DNA of 64,000 bases from Closterium sp. NIES-65 (Eukaryota > Streptophyta > Zygnematophyceae > Desmidiales > Closteriaceae): NCBI GenBank assembly GCA_948144175.1, contig CANXME010002097.1, positions 310,001 through 374,000 on the forward strand, read 5' to 3'. The notes beneath the pieces are model-generated. The model saw only the letters and a program-made list of their open reading frames with translations. It was not told the DNA's origin and made no database searches. The translations under genes and the position numbers were made by a program. The first letter of the stretch is position 1. The number at the start of each line of letters is the position of its first letter. Positions 1 to 11,200 of the stretch are shown one piece after another.

Positions 1-349
1 ACCTGATTGTTTTGCAAGGTGTGCGAGACGCGTTGTGGGGAGCAGGGAGGGATCGAGAGAGAGAAGACAATGTGGAAGGGTGGGAGGAGATTTCGATGGT
101 TGAGGGAGAGGAAGGAAGGCAGAAAGGGGGAGTAAGGGGGGGACAAGGTAGTAGTGATTGATACATAATTAACTTATTGCAACTCTTTGTTATGCTTGTC
201 TGCTCTCAATCCTATTTGTGTATGTATGTGTATGCGGTGCGGGTGTGTTTGTGCGGGTGTGTGTTCATGTCTTGTCATTGTGTTTGTTTCACTGTGGGGT
301 TTTACGTGCGTTTGCATTCGTGTTTGTGGGATGCGTGTTTCAAAGTGTG
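1..349. other. Intergenic, purine-rich then GT-rich
   Basis: The first 160 bases are G/A-rich on the plus strand. From about 200 the sequence becomes GT-rich with repeated tgtgtgtg-like stretches. I see no coding pattern, RNA gene or transposon end here. The last five bases (345-349, gtgtg) are the left target-site duplication of the copia element that follows. Confidence 0.6.
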
Positions 350-3300
350 TGAGAAGAAACGAGAATGAATGAACTATGAAAGAAGTGGGTACAAGAACTA
401 ACCCTGATTGGGTTGTACCCCCCATGGGATACCTCACTATAAGCTACAATGTTCTGACACACCCCCATAGGCAAAGTGGGGGAGAACAAGGGGTCACAAG
501 ACCAGTAAAGCAAAGCAAAGCAAAACAAGCTCATGGTGGATCTCAAAGTCACCACACATTCTGAGCACAAGTTAACGGCCACAGTAGCTTGCCTCCAGCG
601 CCGAGCAAACCACTCACGCAGCTCCGCTGGAGAGAGTGGCTCCTGGCGAGACGAAGTACCCGGAGAACCGCGAAACACAGCACCAGTAGGCTCAGCTCCC
701 TCAGGCGCCGCACCCCCAGGCTCAGCACCTCCAGGCGTAGCACCCCCAGGCTCAGCATCCCCAGGCGTAGCACCCTCAGGCTCAGCACCCCCAGGCTCAG
801 CACCCCCAGACTCAGCACCCCCAGGCTCAGCACCCCCAGGCTCAGCACCCCCAGGCTCAGCACCCCCAGACTCAGCACCCCCAGACTCAGCACCCTCAGG
901 CTCAGCACCCCTAGACTCAGCACCCCCAGGCTCAGCACCCCCAGCAGCACCCTCAGCAGCACCAGAGTCACGAGAGACCTCAATAGGCTCAACTGCGTCT
1001 ACCTGGGACACACCTGAAGGGGACGAACCCTGAAAGGGAAGGGGGTCTACCGGGAGGGGACCTGGTACAAGGAAGAGCAACGGTGGGGGGAGGGACGGAG
1101 TGCGGTAGGGGAAAAGGCGGTAGTAGCGGACCGACTCGTCAAACGTGACGTCCTGGGAGGACAGAACATGGTGAGAGGTGGGGTGGTAGAATTGCCACCC
1201 TGGCGCGTTAGGGGGGAAACCTAGGAAGACGCAAGGAGCAGCACGAGGGGACAGCTTGTCCGCAGACAAGTCGCGAACAAACGCCCGAGATCCCCAGACA
1301 CGGAACGCAGACGCATCGCCAACCTTCCCCGTCCACAGCAAGGCTGGGGAGGTCTCCGGCCTGGAGACCCTGGGGTGAAGGTTGAGCTGATGCCCCACGT
1401 ACCGAACCGCAAACGGCCACAGAAAATGGGGGGCAGCCGCATGCATCATGGACGTACGGGCGACGTCCATGACCATTCCATTGCGGCGCTCAGCAATCCC
1501 ATTTTGTTGTGGAGAGTCTGGAAGCGTGAAGGTCTGGCGGATGCCTCGTGCACGACAGTGTGCTCGTAGAAGGCCAGAGGAGAACTCTCCGCCTCTGTCA
1601 GAGTGCAGACGCAGAACAGGAAAGTCCGAGCCAAAGCTCTCCCTGAGTTGGAGACGAGCCGCGCGGATCCAGTCGATCAGCACCTCAGTGACCTCACCCT
1701 TGCTGCGCAAGGGGAAGAATGTGGTGTACCGCGAGTAGTCGTCAACCACCAACAGGAAGTAGCGCTTGTGAGTCAGTCCACGGACGTGGGCGGGGCCCCA
1801 CACGTCCAGGTGAAGCGTCTGCAGCGGGGCCTCTGTCGGAGGAAACTGGGAGGAGTGAGGGGCAGCGCGCTGCCGCCCCTCGACAGAGGGGACGCAGGTA
1901 GGGCCTGTCCCCGGAGGAAGAGGAGGGAGGGACCGGGGAAGACCAGAGACAAGGAGACGGGAGGCCATGCCTCGGAGACGAAGGAGGGAGGAGTGACCAA
2001 GGCGGTGGTGCCAGAGGAGAGTCTCGTGAGACAGGAGACGACACGAGCAGGGGGCGCACTCAGGACCAGACCGGGACGCTGCACCAAACACCTGACCCGA
2101 CACAGCTACCTGACAAGACGCAGGGAGAGGAGGAGACGCAGTGGTCAGTGTGTACAGGCTCGACCCTGGCCGACGTGTAAACGTGGCCAAGTGTCGGCCC
2201 GTCCGAGCGTCTGTGCAGTGGGTCACCCGCATGCTCGCAGGAGTGAACTGGTGAACTCCCCCATCCTGAAGGTCAGCGCCACTCACCAAGTTCGTAGAGA
2301 ACGAGGGGAGGTAAAGACCAGACAGGGTGCCAATGGGAGCCGCCGGACACGGGAGGACAGTGGAGAAGTGAGCAAGGACAGGACCCCTAGAGGGGTCTGC
2401 CAGAGAGACCGCAACTGGCCGACCAAGCGGCGTGAGTGTGGTGCGGTCTCAAAAGAAGGAGCGAGACGCCCCTGAGTCAAGGGTGAAACTGAGGGAGGCC
2501 GAAGCCGACTCGGTACCTGAGAGCGCGGACTCACCAGTACATGAGGAAGCAAACTCACGAACACCTAGAGCAGCAGCCTTGCTAGCACCTAGAGCAGCAG
2601 CCTCACCAGTACCTAGAGCAGTAGTCTCAATGCCCGAGTTGGGCGGGAAACACCGGTAAGAGTCACCCTCATCACTAATAGTCATAGCATACATGGCAGC
2701 AAGGATAGCATCAAAGTCAAAATCATAGATAGCTACCCCCGCCCTAGACAGCTCACCCCAGCGGAGGATCTCAGTGGCCTCCGGGAACTGGTGACGCCAA
2801 GCGTCCGCCAGGCAGCCAAAGCAGCGCTGGGTGGGGTGCGCACCCCCACATTGCTCACCCGCGTGGTCGCCGGTGCGCAGGACGTAGGTGCACGGACCAG
2901 TGCCCCCACCCCGCTGGCGAGCAACGTACCACTCACGGAGCTGCTGAGGGGAGGAGGTGTCACGAGCGCGCTGCTGGTGCTGCTGCTGCTGGCGCTGACC
3001 ACTACCGGAGCCGACCCTCGGCGCAGCGCCAGCCCGACCAGCTCCACCTCCTCCGCCACCGCCGCCACCTCTGCCACCTCCGCTCCCACCGCCGCCGCCG
3101 CCTCCGCCTCCACTGCCGCCACCGACACCTCCACCCCCACCTCCACCCCCACCGCCACCCCCACTCCCCCCGCCGCCTCCATCTCCGCCTCCACCGCCCC
3201 CGCTAGCTCCTCCAGCGCCCCTGCCCCCCTTGCCCTTGCCAGAGCGGCGTCTCCTGCTAGGGGTAGACGCCGCACCGACCGACTCAAGCCCAACGAGGTT

Positions 3301-4011
3301 GGCCGCAGCAGCAGAGGCAACAGAGGGCAGAAGGGGGGAGGGGGAACACCCCTCAAAGATGGGGGTGCGCGGGTCACCTCGAGAGGCTCCTAGAGCGACA
3401 ATGTTCTTCTCCACTGCTAAGAGGGCCTTCTCGAGGAGGTAAACAGTGAGAATGGTGGGACAGACTAAGAGGAAGTGGTCCCTGACTACGCGAAGGGAGT
3501 CAGGGAGGCGAGTGACTATGTTGTAGAGAGTGATGTACATGGGGGGGGGGTTCTTGGTGCAGAACTCAGCAGGAAGCGTAGCGCGGTAGCGAGTGTCACT
3601 AGTGCGGAGGTGCGTAATGAGGTCAGCGACTGTGGGAAAGGCAGCAAGGTCAGGAAAGAGGTACGGTAGCATGAGGCGGCTCAGTGCAGCAGTGGCAGGG
3701 GAGGAGTAGCGTGCAACTACAGCGTCGTACAAGGTCTGAGCACTCTTGTACTGGCTAAAGTGCGCACGCTGAGAGGTAGGGAGGTGGCGACGCACAGCAA
3801 GACGTGCAGCAGCATCGCGCGTGGCCCCCTGTGAGCGAACAGTGGCGTCAGCATCAGCAGCAGGGGCAGGAGAGGCACCCGATGTGAGGTCAAAGAGAGA
3901 GAGCCCGTCTGCCCTATCGCACTGTAAGAAAAGCTGCAGGTCATCTATCCAGACGTCGAAGTCAATGGCCCGACCCTCAGCGTCAAAAGTGAGGACACTG
4001 GGGGTAGCCAT
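340..4011 (-). pseudogene. gag-protease-integrase remnant of copia element 1
   Basis: One reading frame runs from an ATG at 4011 (MATPSVLTFDAEG) to 340 and is broken once by TGA at 2449-2451 (probably CGA to TGA). In order it encodes the gag shell, a Gly-rich linker (about 3000-3250), a Cys/His motif C-X13-C-X3-H-X4-C, the protease signature LDSGASRSFF, the integrase zinc finger (HRLGH ... CVPSVEG, where the last Cys of the usual CxxC is replaced by Ser) and the integrase core. The core shows the catalytic triad in LDVWGP, HSDRGGEF and NGIAERR. A tail of about 20 GGAEP-type repeats follows. Beyond about 598 the frame enters sequence from near the 3' LTR, so RT and RNase H were deleted. Copia order (protease, integrase, RT) identifies the superfamily. 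Confidence 0.9.
350..459 (-). repeat. 3' LTR of copia element 1
   Basis: This is the left copy of the LTR, 110 bp. On the minus strand it starts TGTCAGAACATT and ends TTTCTTCTCA. It lacks an 18-bp stretch present in the other LTR of the same element. Just to its right, 460-482 reads as a polypurine tract on the minus strand (ccactttgcctatgggggtg). Confidence 0.9.
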
Positions 4012-6256
4012 TACAGCAGTAGACTAGCAGTGCGAACAGTAGGGTGAGGGCAGTGCAGTGACAGAGGTGCTGCTCTTACCGGACAGGGCGGCTCGGGCGG
4101 CTCGGCTGCAGGGCGACTCGGCGGCTCGACAGCTGGGCGGCTCGGCGGTGGGCGACTCGGCGGCTGGGCGGCGCGGCTGCTCGGCTGCTGGGCTGCTCGG
4201 CGGTCCGGCGGCTCGGTTGCGCGGCTGCTGGGCGGCTCAGCAGTCCGCGGCTCGGCTGCACGGCTGCTGGGCGGCTCGACGGCTCTACTGCTGGGCGGCT
4301 CGGTGGGCGGCTGCTCGGCTGAGTGAGGCGGCTCGGGCGGCTCGGGTGGCGGCCGGCGCTGCAGCAGGCGACGGCGCCGTACAGGCAGGTGGCGGGGCCG
4401 CTGGTAGGTGGCGGGGCCGCGTGGGGACGGTGGGGCCGCGTGGGGACGGCGCTGAGGCCGGAAGAGGTGGCGGGGTCGCAAGTAGGTGGTGGGGCCGCAG
4501 GTAGGTGGTGGGGCCGTTGGTAGGCGCCGAGGCCGCACAGATAGGTGGCGGGGCCAGCAGGTAGGTGCCGGGGCCGTACAGGTAGGCGTCGGGGCCGAAG
4601 GTAGGTGGCGGGGCCGTAGGTAGGCGTCGGGGCCAGTAGGTAGGCGCCGAGGCCTTAGGTGTGGGCGGCGTCAGGGCCGCAGGGCGGCGCGAGGGCCGCG
4701 GGGTAGGCGACGAGGCCGCAGGGCGGCGGATCGGGGCCGGGAAAGGGCGGCGCGATGGCCGCGGGGGAGGCGACGAGGCTGCAGGGCGGCGGATCGGAGC
4801 CGCAAGGGCGGCGGATCGGGGCCGCGAGGGCGGCTAGGGCGGCGCGACGCGGCCGTTAGGGCGGCGCGACGCGACCGCTAGGGCAGCGCGTCGAGGCCGC
4901 GAGGGGCCGCTGAGGGCGACGCGACGGTGCCGTGAGGGGCCTAGCTAGAGCGCGACGGTAAGGAGGGCCATGGGGCGCGACTGCGGAGATAACTGCAGCA
5001 ACGGGAGCTAGGCTACGGGCTAGGCACGTGTGCTCGTGTGATCTCTGCGTTCGTTCACTTAGTCGTTTCCTTGTGCTCACGCTCCTTGCTAGTTCACGGG
5101 GAGAATTTGCAAGAGTTTCACTAGGAAAACATGACAACAATGATAGCAACAACATTGGCATCACAAACTACATCAGTGCTAGCCAGGCTGCTGGTCGACC
5201 TCCAGCGCAGCATGGTCGACGACCGCGCTCCAGCGCAGCAGCGCTCGCACCGCTCCAGCGTTGCAGAGTAGCGGTTTGCCAACGTTGCAAGTCCACGGTG
5301 TGCCAGCGCTGCAGCGAGTCGGCTGCACAGCGCTGCACCCACAGGGCAACGGTGCACCTGCTTCGCAGGTGCGTCCAGCTGGTTGGTGCGCACTTCCCTG
5401 TCACGTGCACAACGCAGACGCCTGGCAGACTCCTCGCCAGCGATTGTGCCCACCAGCCACGTCGACCTCAGGATACCACTACCAAGGTCAGGCTCGCCAA
5501 CTTCGCCTGGGCGACCGCCGCACTCCTCCGCAGCACTTCGTCACCCAGGTAACCTGGTTGACCAGCAGCTCCCCTACGTGCCCGTCGACCTCCCAAGTCG
5601 ACGACCACCTCCACGTCGACCTCACCAGGTCGACGACACCATCGGTCGACCTCCTCCATGTCGACGTCCCCTCTGGTCGACCAGCTCCACGTCGACCAGC
5701 ACTCCTGGTCGACCTGCTCCTCGTCGACCAGCACAGTCGTCGGCCGACCACCCACGTCGGCCACCCGAAGCTGGCGTCACGAAGTTGACGCCCCGCTACT
5801 CGACGCCCAACTGCTCGGCGTCCTGAGTCGAGATCGACGTCGGCCCCTCCTTCGTCGACCACCAGGTCCAGTCGACCACTAACAGGTCGACCAGCGGTTC
5901 GTTAGCCGACCGCCGAAGTCGGCTTCCCCAAGTTGACGTCACCAAGTTGACGTCCTCCGCAGGTCGACTCCCAAGTCGACCTCCCTGAAGTCGGCGCCAC
6001 CCTGAAGTCGGCGCCCGTGCAGTGGTCCCCCGTGCAGGTCGACCTCCTCGTCGACCAGCTCACCCACTGCTGCAGGTCGGCTGCTCCCCTCACACCCGAC
6101 CACGAAGTCGGCTCTGTCCAAGCGAGGATGGGGCCAATACCCAACTTCCGTTGACAGCGACTCGGGCCTGAGTGGAGCGCGTTTTGGGTAGGAAAAAAAA
6201 AGTACGTAGTGGTGGGCCCTAGGAATCGTTCCCGTTAGGGAACCTGCTCGATACCA
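4012..6256 (-). repeat. Long GC-rich leader of copia element 1
   Basis: The untranslated leader lies between the 5' LTR and gag. From 4080 to 4980 it is made of imperfect short GC repeats (ggcggctcgg and ggggccgnaggtaggtgg types). From about 4995 to 6150 it contains a separate sequence, oriented plus, that also occurs at 60560-61520. The leader of the copia at 15774 is only about 860 bp, so the extra length here is probably an insertion. Confidence 0.7.
4995..6150 (+). repeat. Unclassified repeat, copy 1 (GTCGACC-rich)
   Basis: This sequence matches 60560-61520 in three blocks. The first is a start block around gcaagagtttc. The second is a block with ttgccaacgttgca. The third is an end block ccaagcgagg-ggggcc. 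Between them both copies carry a degenerate field of gtcgaccag-like units, here roughly 5560-5900. No convincing protein is encoded. Ends and target duplication could not be fixed. Confidence 0.55.
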
Positions 6257-6384
6257 TGAGAAGAAACGAGAATGAATGAACTATGAAAGAAGTGGGTACA
6301 AGTACTAACCCTGATTGGGTTGTACCCCCTATGGGATACCCCACTATAGCCTACACAATATGTATAAGCTACAATGTTCTGACA
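6257..6384 (-). repeat. 5' LTR of copia element 1
   Basis: This is the right copy of the LTR, 128 bp, TG...CA on the minus strand. It contains the gggtatcccatagggggtac segment shared with the LTRs of the copia at 15774-23144, so the two belong to related families. The primer-binding site is adjacent at 6256 and lower. Confidence 0.92.
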
Positions 6385-6389
6385 GTGTG

Positions 6390-6935
6390 GTGTTAATATG
6401 CGTTATGCATGCAATAAGAAGTTGTTAGTCGTCTTTGGGGCAGCGTGTTTTCGCTGTTTCAACGACCCCATCAACCTTGGTTGCTGCATGATGCATTTTA
6501 ACATTCATTTTGAAACATTCACTCCACGTCATACCTTGTTGTTCATTTGTACAATTGCATTCGTTCATGTCGATGCCATAATATTATGCTCGGCCTTACA
6601 ATCCGCCGTATTTATCGACGAGGTTGTGACGGTCGAGCAAGTTCTTGGTTTCAACATGATACGTATGTGCTTACTTGTTTTGGGGATCTCATTCAAGAGT
6701 GTTTTTTATCCACTGTTTGAGACATCCGTTTGAACACAGTTTCAAAACATTCAAATGAGTGCTCCAAAAAGTGCGTAAATAACACTCTTTGAATGATATC
6801 CCAAAAATGTGAAACCAAATATAAAGGGTTGCTAAGCAACCCAAAAATCTTCTCTGGTAAGTAACAGAGATTCGGAACAGAAACTTCTCAAATGGATTTC
6901 CAGCCATTTGCCAACCCAATTACGGACAGGTACCG
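6390..6935. other. Non-coding stretch with an imperfect inverted repeat
   Basis: AT-richer DNA with no supported gene. Arms at about 6678-6708 (ttttggggatctcattcaag) and 6776-6806 (cactctttgaatgatatccc) are imperfectly complementary and enclose about 70 bases, so the stretch could fold into a hairpin or be a MITE relic. No target duplication was identified. Confidence 0.4.
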
Positions 6936-6938
6936 TAA

Positions 6939-7460
6939 GGGCGTGTAAAGTCGTGCCACAACAAATTTTGGGAAAATCCGTCGGGCCGTTGTTGGCGAAA
7001 GTAACCCTTTTACGACACTCGCCGTGTTTTGTGCGAAGCTCGTTAATTTCGCGAAATCGCGAAATATTTTATGGTCGTTTCAGCGAATCGACACGACAAC
7101 GACGCCGAGTCGACTCGCAAACGGCCACGAAGCCGACTAGTCAGTGCGACAGATGTGCCCATCGTCGCACAAAGCGCCCTGCGATAGAACGAGTGGTTGT
7201 GCCACTACTGGAGTCCATGTGCGACTGGGTCGCAAAGTGGCTGGTTTGTGCGAGGGTGCAAATTTGACATGTTTGTTCATGCGGCCCTCAAATAGGCCTG
7301 CAAACTTGTCAAGTCTGCAAAATGGCAAGTACAGGCCGTTTTGGTGGGCGACCAAAGGTCGACCAAGCTGTCGTTGTTCGCGAAAGAAATAAAGACCAAA
7401 AAGTCGTCGGATTTCCAGCCATTTGCAAATTTCTCAAATGGTGCGCGACTTTACACGCCC
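6939..7460. mobile_element. PIF/Harbinger-like MITE
   Basis: A 522-bp element with terminal inverted repeats. The left end reads GGGCGTGTAAAGTCGTGCC and the reverse complement of the right end reads GGGCGTGTAAAGTCGCGC. It is flanked by TAA at 6936-6938 and 7461-7463. A 3-bp TWA target duplication with GGG-starting termini is the hallmark of PIF/Harbinger. No transposase is encoded, so it is a non-autonomous MITE. The superfamily call rests on ends and target site only. Confidence 0.7.
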
Positions 7461-7463
7461 TAA

Positions 7464-8277
7464 ATGATTTGTGAGCTTCAGGAACCTGTCCGTCTCCCCC
7501 ACCTGACATCTCCCGCTAGCTGGTGTAGAGTGTGGGCAATGGTTGGTGAGTGTGGCTCGCGGGACCAGTGGTCACCAGCCCACCTGACGGGAGTGCTCCA
7601 TCTTGTGGGACTGTTCGCCAACAATCCCGATGTAGCGAACGCTTGTTTCGCCAGCTACATTCGCGAGTGTGGGCAGTTCCTGCAACCTGTCCAGGGCCCC
7701 GCCAACAGTGGGTGGGAGGACAAACCTCACGTTCCCGAAGCAGTAAGTTACCCGTATGACACGATTGCAAGCCAGCATCGCCTCACGAAATGAATCCGAG
7801 GAAAACTAGTTTATTTCGTCCAGACGCCAGAGTTCGCAGACGACCGAATATATCGCAAAAAATTCAAGGTCAGCGCGACGCCTCCAGGTATTCTTTGCTT
7901 CAACATGCTCCTCCGCATGTACCTCCCCTCCCTGCAACCCAACCCAGCCATACACGCGGCGCGTCCCATGTGACGCCTATCAGCCGCCGCACACATTAGG
8001 CGGGCCACACGGCCATTTTTGCAGCCAGCCACATATCAGTGCTGATTTCTCCATTCCCTAGAATTCAGCGTAGCAGGGATTCAGGGAGCGACTTGCTGAC
8101 ATCCAGTTCGGATCATTCAGGCTCCTAGTTTTCCGAAACGTCTCCTTCCTAAGGTTTCCGGAGTACAGGTGCATAAGCCTCTGCATCGAAACTCAGATAG
8201 GACTGTTAATACATTTCATCTCAGTTCTGCTAAATATCTCCTTCCCGTGCTGGAGGCTACACGTTGAAAACCTTTCC
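7464..8277 (+). promoter_or_regulatory. Upstream region of gene A
   Basis: This is the 0.8 kb between the MITE and the start codon of gene A, and presumably holds its promoter and 5' UTR. I find no clear TATA box or other motif that I can defend, and no convincing coding sequence on either strand. Confidence 0.35.
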
Positions 8278-11200
8278 ATGCAAGATATGGCAGACCACGT
8301 TGTTAGAAAATGTCGACAAAGATTTTCGTTGTTCGTTCTCTCTCTCCTCCTCTCTTCACTCGTAGCAACCCTAGACTCCTTCAGATTGGGCCTAAACGTA
8401 GCAGACGCCGCCGCCGTTCCGAACTCTAATACCGAAACGAAGTTTCGGCGAATCCAGTTCTCGCAGGCGGAGCTGAACGCCGCCGCAACTCTCCGCGCCG
8501 CTCAACGGCCGCAAGCCCCGCGCAGAGGCGGCGGAACGGCACAGCCGGCGCAGCGGGAGCGCACGGAGGCGCCAACCGAGCTCCGCATTCCGCTCAACGG
8601 CGCCGCGATGAGCGTCGCGTCGCTCAGCGAAATGCTCCTCGTCCGCCCGCGCGGCGCGGCGCAGGCTCAACCCGCCGCCGCTGCCGTGGCTAAACAGTCT
8701 TCCGCGGAAGCAGATGGTTACGCGCCGTGCCCGCAGTTCCAACCCTGGAGGGGCGCGCTTTCGCGCATCTCTGCGTGCAAGTGGCGCAGACCGGATTCCG
8801 CCTTTCCCCCAAGTGCCTCCTCCCCGTCCGTCGCTCTGCGGCTGTTTATGATTGATTTCCTTGAAGACAAGAGAGGCCGCGCGGTTGAGAACGAGTGCCG
8901 CGATCGGCGCTGGATCTGGCCGCGACCGCTCGTCACGGGCGGAGAGGTTTGCGTGGACGAGGAGGACGAGCTTCAAGTGGACGGCGATGACTCTAACGAT
9001 GATGACAATAACGAGGAAGAGTTGCCCGAGCTCGTGGGCGCGGCGGAGCTTATGGAGCGCGTGCGCGCGGCGCTGGGGCAGAGGCGCGGGGAGCAACGGT
9101 CGCGGCTGGAGGCGAACGAGGCGGACGAGGTGGGGGAAGTAGGCGCGCTGGGGGGAGGCGGAGTGCTGCGCTTCGATGACGTGTTTGTGAACTCCAAGGG
9201 GACTGTTTTTAACGAGAGCCACGTGTTTTCTGTGGACGCGTGCGGGCGGGGCCAGTGGAACCGGCAGGGCGGCGCAGTGAAGGCGCTGAAAGATTCGATT
9301 TCCTTTGCGCCGGGGACACGCGTGAGCGTGCACGAGCACCTGGTGAATCTCCTGCCGTACGAGCAGGAGGAGGCGGAGCAGCAGGCGGAAGAGGCCGAGG
9401 AGGCGGAGATGGCGGAGCGGGGGCTGCGGGGGACGGACTGGGTGGCGCAGGCCCGGCTGCACAACGGCAAGGAGCGGCTGCTGGCGCGACTGCTCCCCGC
9501 GCTGTACATGGTCGCGACTGCGCTCATGCCCGCCGCAAGGCAGTACCCCCTGCTGCTGCGGAGCGAACACGTGAGTCCCGGCAACACCTAGTGACCAGCT
9601 TCTTCAAAGACTAAGCAATGAAGTTGTTGTCGTCACATACAGGTACCGGAAGAATGGCTGACTTGCTCCAAACAACCACTTCTTCTCCTTTCTCCCGTTC
9701 CTCTTTCCCTTGTCCCCTCCTCCTTCCCCCACCCGCCCCCCCTCCCCCCCTCTTTTCCATCCTCCCCTGTTGCTACCACATTCAGCTTCTGGAGCATCTG
9801 GGTCGCAGCATGTTCGGGGTGGACTTGGCGTCGCTGTCAGTGCACCACCTACCGGCCAGCAGGCAGCACCGCGAGGGCCATCGCCACCTCTTCTACGCAA
9901 AGACACTCTTCATGGTACGCATGTCATCTGCTGTTCACCTTCTGTGCATTTGTGTGTGTGCGGATACCTCATTTTCACGTACCATTTGGTTCCCATCTGG
10001 ACCCCCTTTCCACTCACCCTCTCCCGTTGCCCCCTTTCGTTCCCCATCCCCTCCTTTCCTTCTTCCCCCTCTTCTCCCCCATCCTCCCCCATCCTCCCCC
10101 ATCCTCTCCCATCCTCCCCCATTCTCCCCCCATCCAGCCCGTCCATGCCAGCAGCGTGTGCGGCCTCTCCTCCTCCGGCCGCCCGCGCGCCCCCGACGCC
10201 CTCTGGCTGGCTCTCCGCGGCCACCACCTGCTGCCCCCCGACGGCCTCCCCATCCTCTCCCCCGCCTGGACCCCCCGCCTCACCGCATCCTTGCAAGCCA
10301 CCTCTCCCCCGCAATCCGCTCCGCCGGCCCTGCACCCGCTGCACCACCTCGCGGTAGGGCGGACGCTGCCGGAGGATTGGGTGGTGGTGGTGTCGCTGGT
10401 GTGGAGCGCGCACGTGATGGATCGCGGCGGCGGGGGCGTGGGCGACGGGAACTTGCGGACGGCGGCGACGCGGCACACGGAGGAGGCGATGGAGGCGATT
10501 GCGGGGATGCTGCGCGAATTGTACTCGGAGGAGCGCGTGGTGGTGTACGAGGAGCATCTGCCGCTAAGGAAAGCCAAGGAGTTGTTTTCGCGAACGATTC
10601 TGCTGGTGGGACCCACGTCGCCTGCGCTCTCGAATCTCATCTTCATGCCGTTTAACTCCACGGCTATCGAGATCTTACCTTACGTTGTGAACGGCACTTT
10701 GGAGTCTAGCAAGAGCAAGGTTGAGGATTTGCAGCGAGATGGGAAATCCGGCGGGAAGTTGTCCAGCCAGCAGAGCACTGCCACGTGGCACTACAGGCTT
10801 TCCGAGCGCGTGGGTGTGCATCACCTGCTGTCCGTGTGCGATCCTGAGAGGAACCACATGGATGAAAGTGAGATGTGCCACGTGGATGAGGTCTACGCGA
10901 CGGTAACCGCGTCGCTGCGGAAGAACCCTGTGCTGCGCGAAGCCACAGGGTTACCACCTGTGACCTTCCCTCCTGATGACGTCAGCAGATTAGGGGATTT
11001 CCGCGATTTCATCCCGGGGTCGAGGTTGCGGAAGGGGGTGGGCCAGGTGGCGGGATTTCGGCAGTGGGCGGAGTGTGTGGCGGAGAGGGGGGAGTGGCGC
11101 TTCAACGCTACTCCGCGGGTGCTGGCGTGGCCGGATCACGGAGTCGAGAAGTGCGACGCGGAATGGGAAGCCGCTGGCGGAATCGCGTCGACGAAAGCGG

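Larger units (their letters stand above)
350..6384 (-). mobile_element. Ty1/copia element 1, internally deleted
   Basis: This LTR retrotransposon is bounded by LTRs at 350-459 and 6257-6384. The target-site duplication GTGTG lies at 345-349 and 6385-6389. Directly inside the 5' LTR (right-hand end) is TGGTATCGAGCAGG, a primer-binding site resembling the complement of initiator-Met tRNA, as in plant copia elements. Gag, protease and integrase are present on the minus strand. RT and RNase H are missing: the pol sequence passes at about 590-600 from the text after integrase straight into sequence matching the tail just upstream of the 3' LTR of the copia at 15774-23144. The leader is very long (about 2.2 kb) and holds a second repeat. 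The element is non-autonomous. Confidence 0.93.

Noticed and set aside
2733..3377. Frames opposite or beside the gag Gly-rich linkers (also 17249-18044 and 58308-58814)
   Set aside because: They are low-complexity GGN/CCN shadows of gag, without domain features.
8392..9570. Long minus-strand open frame opposite gene A exon 1
   Set aside because: It is a GC-rich shadow of the coding strand. The plus strand has domain matches and proper splice sites, the minus frame has none.
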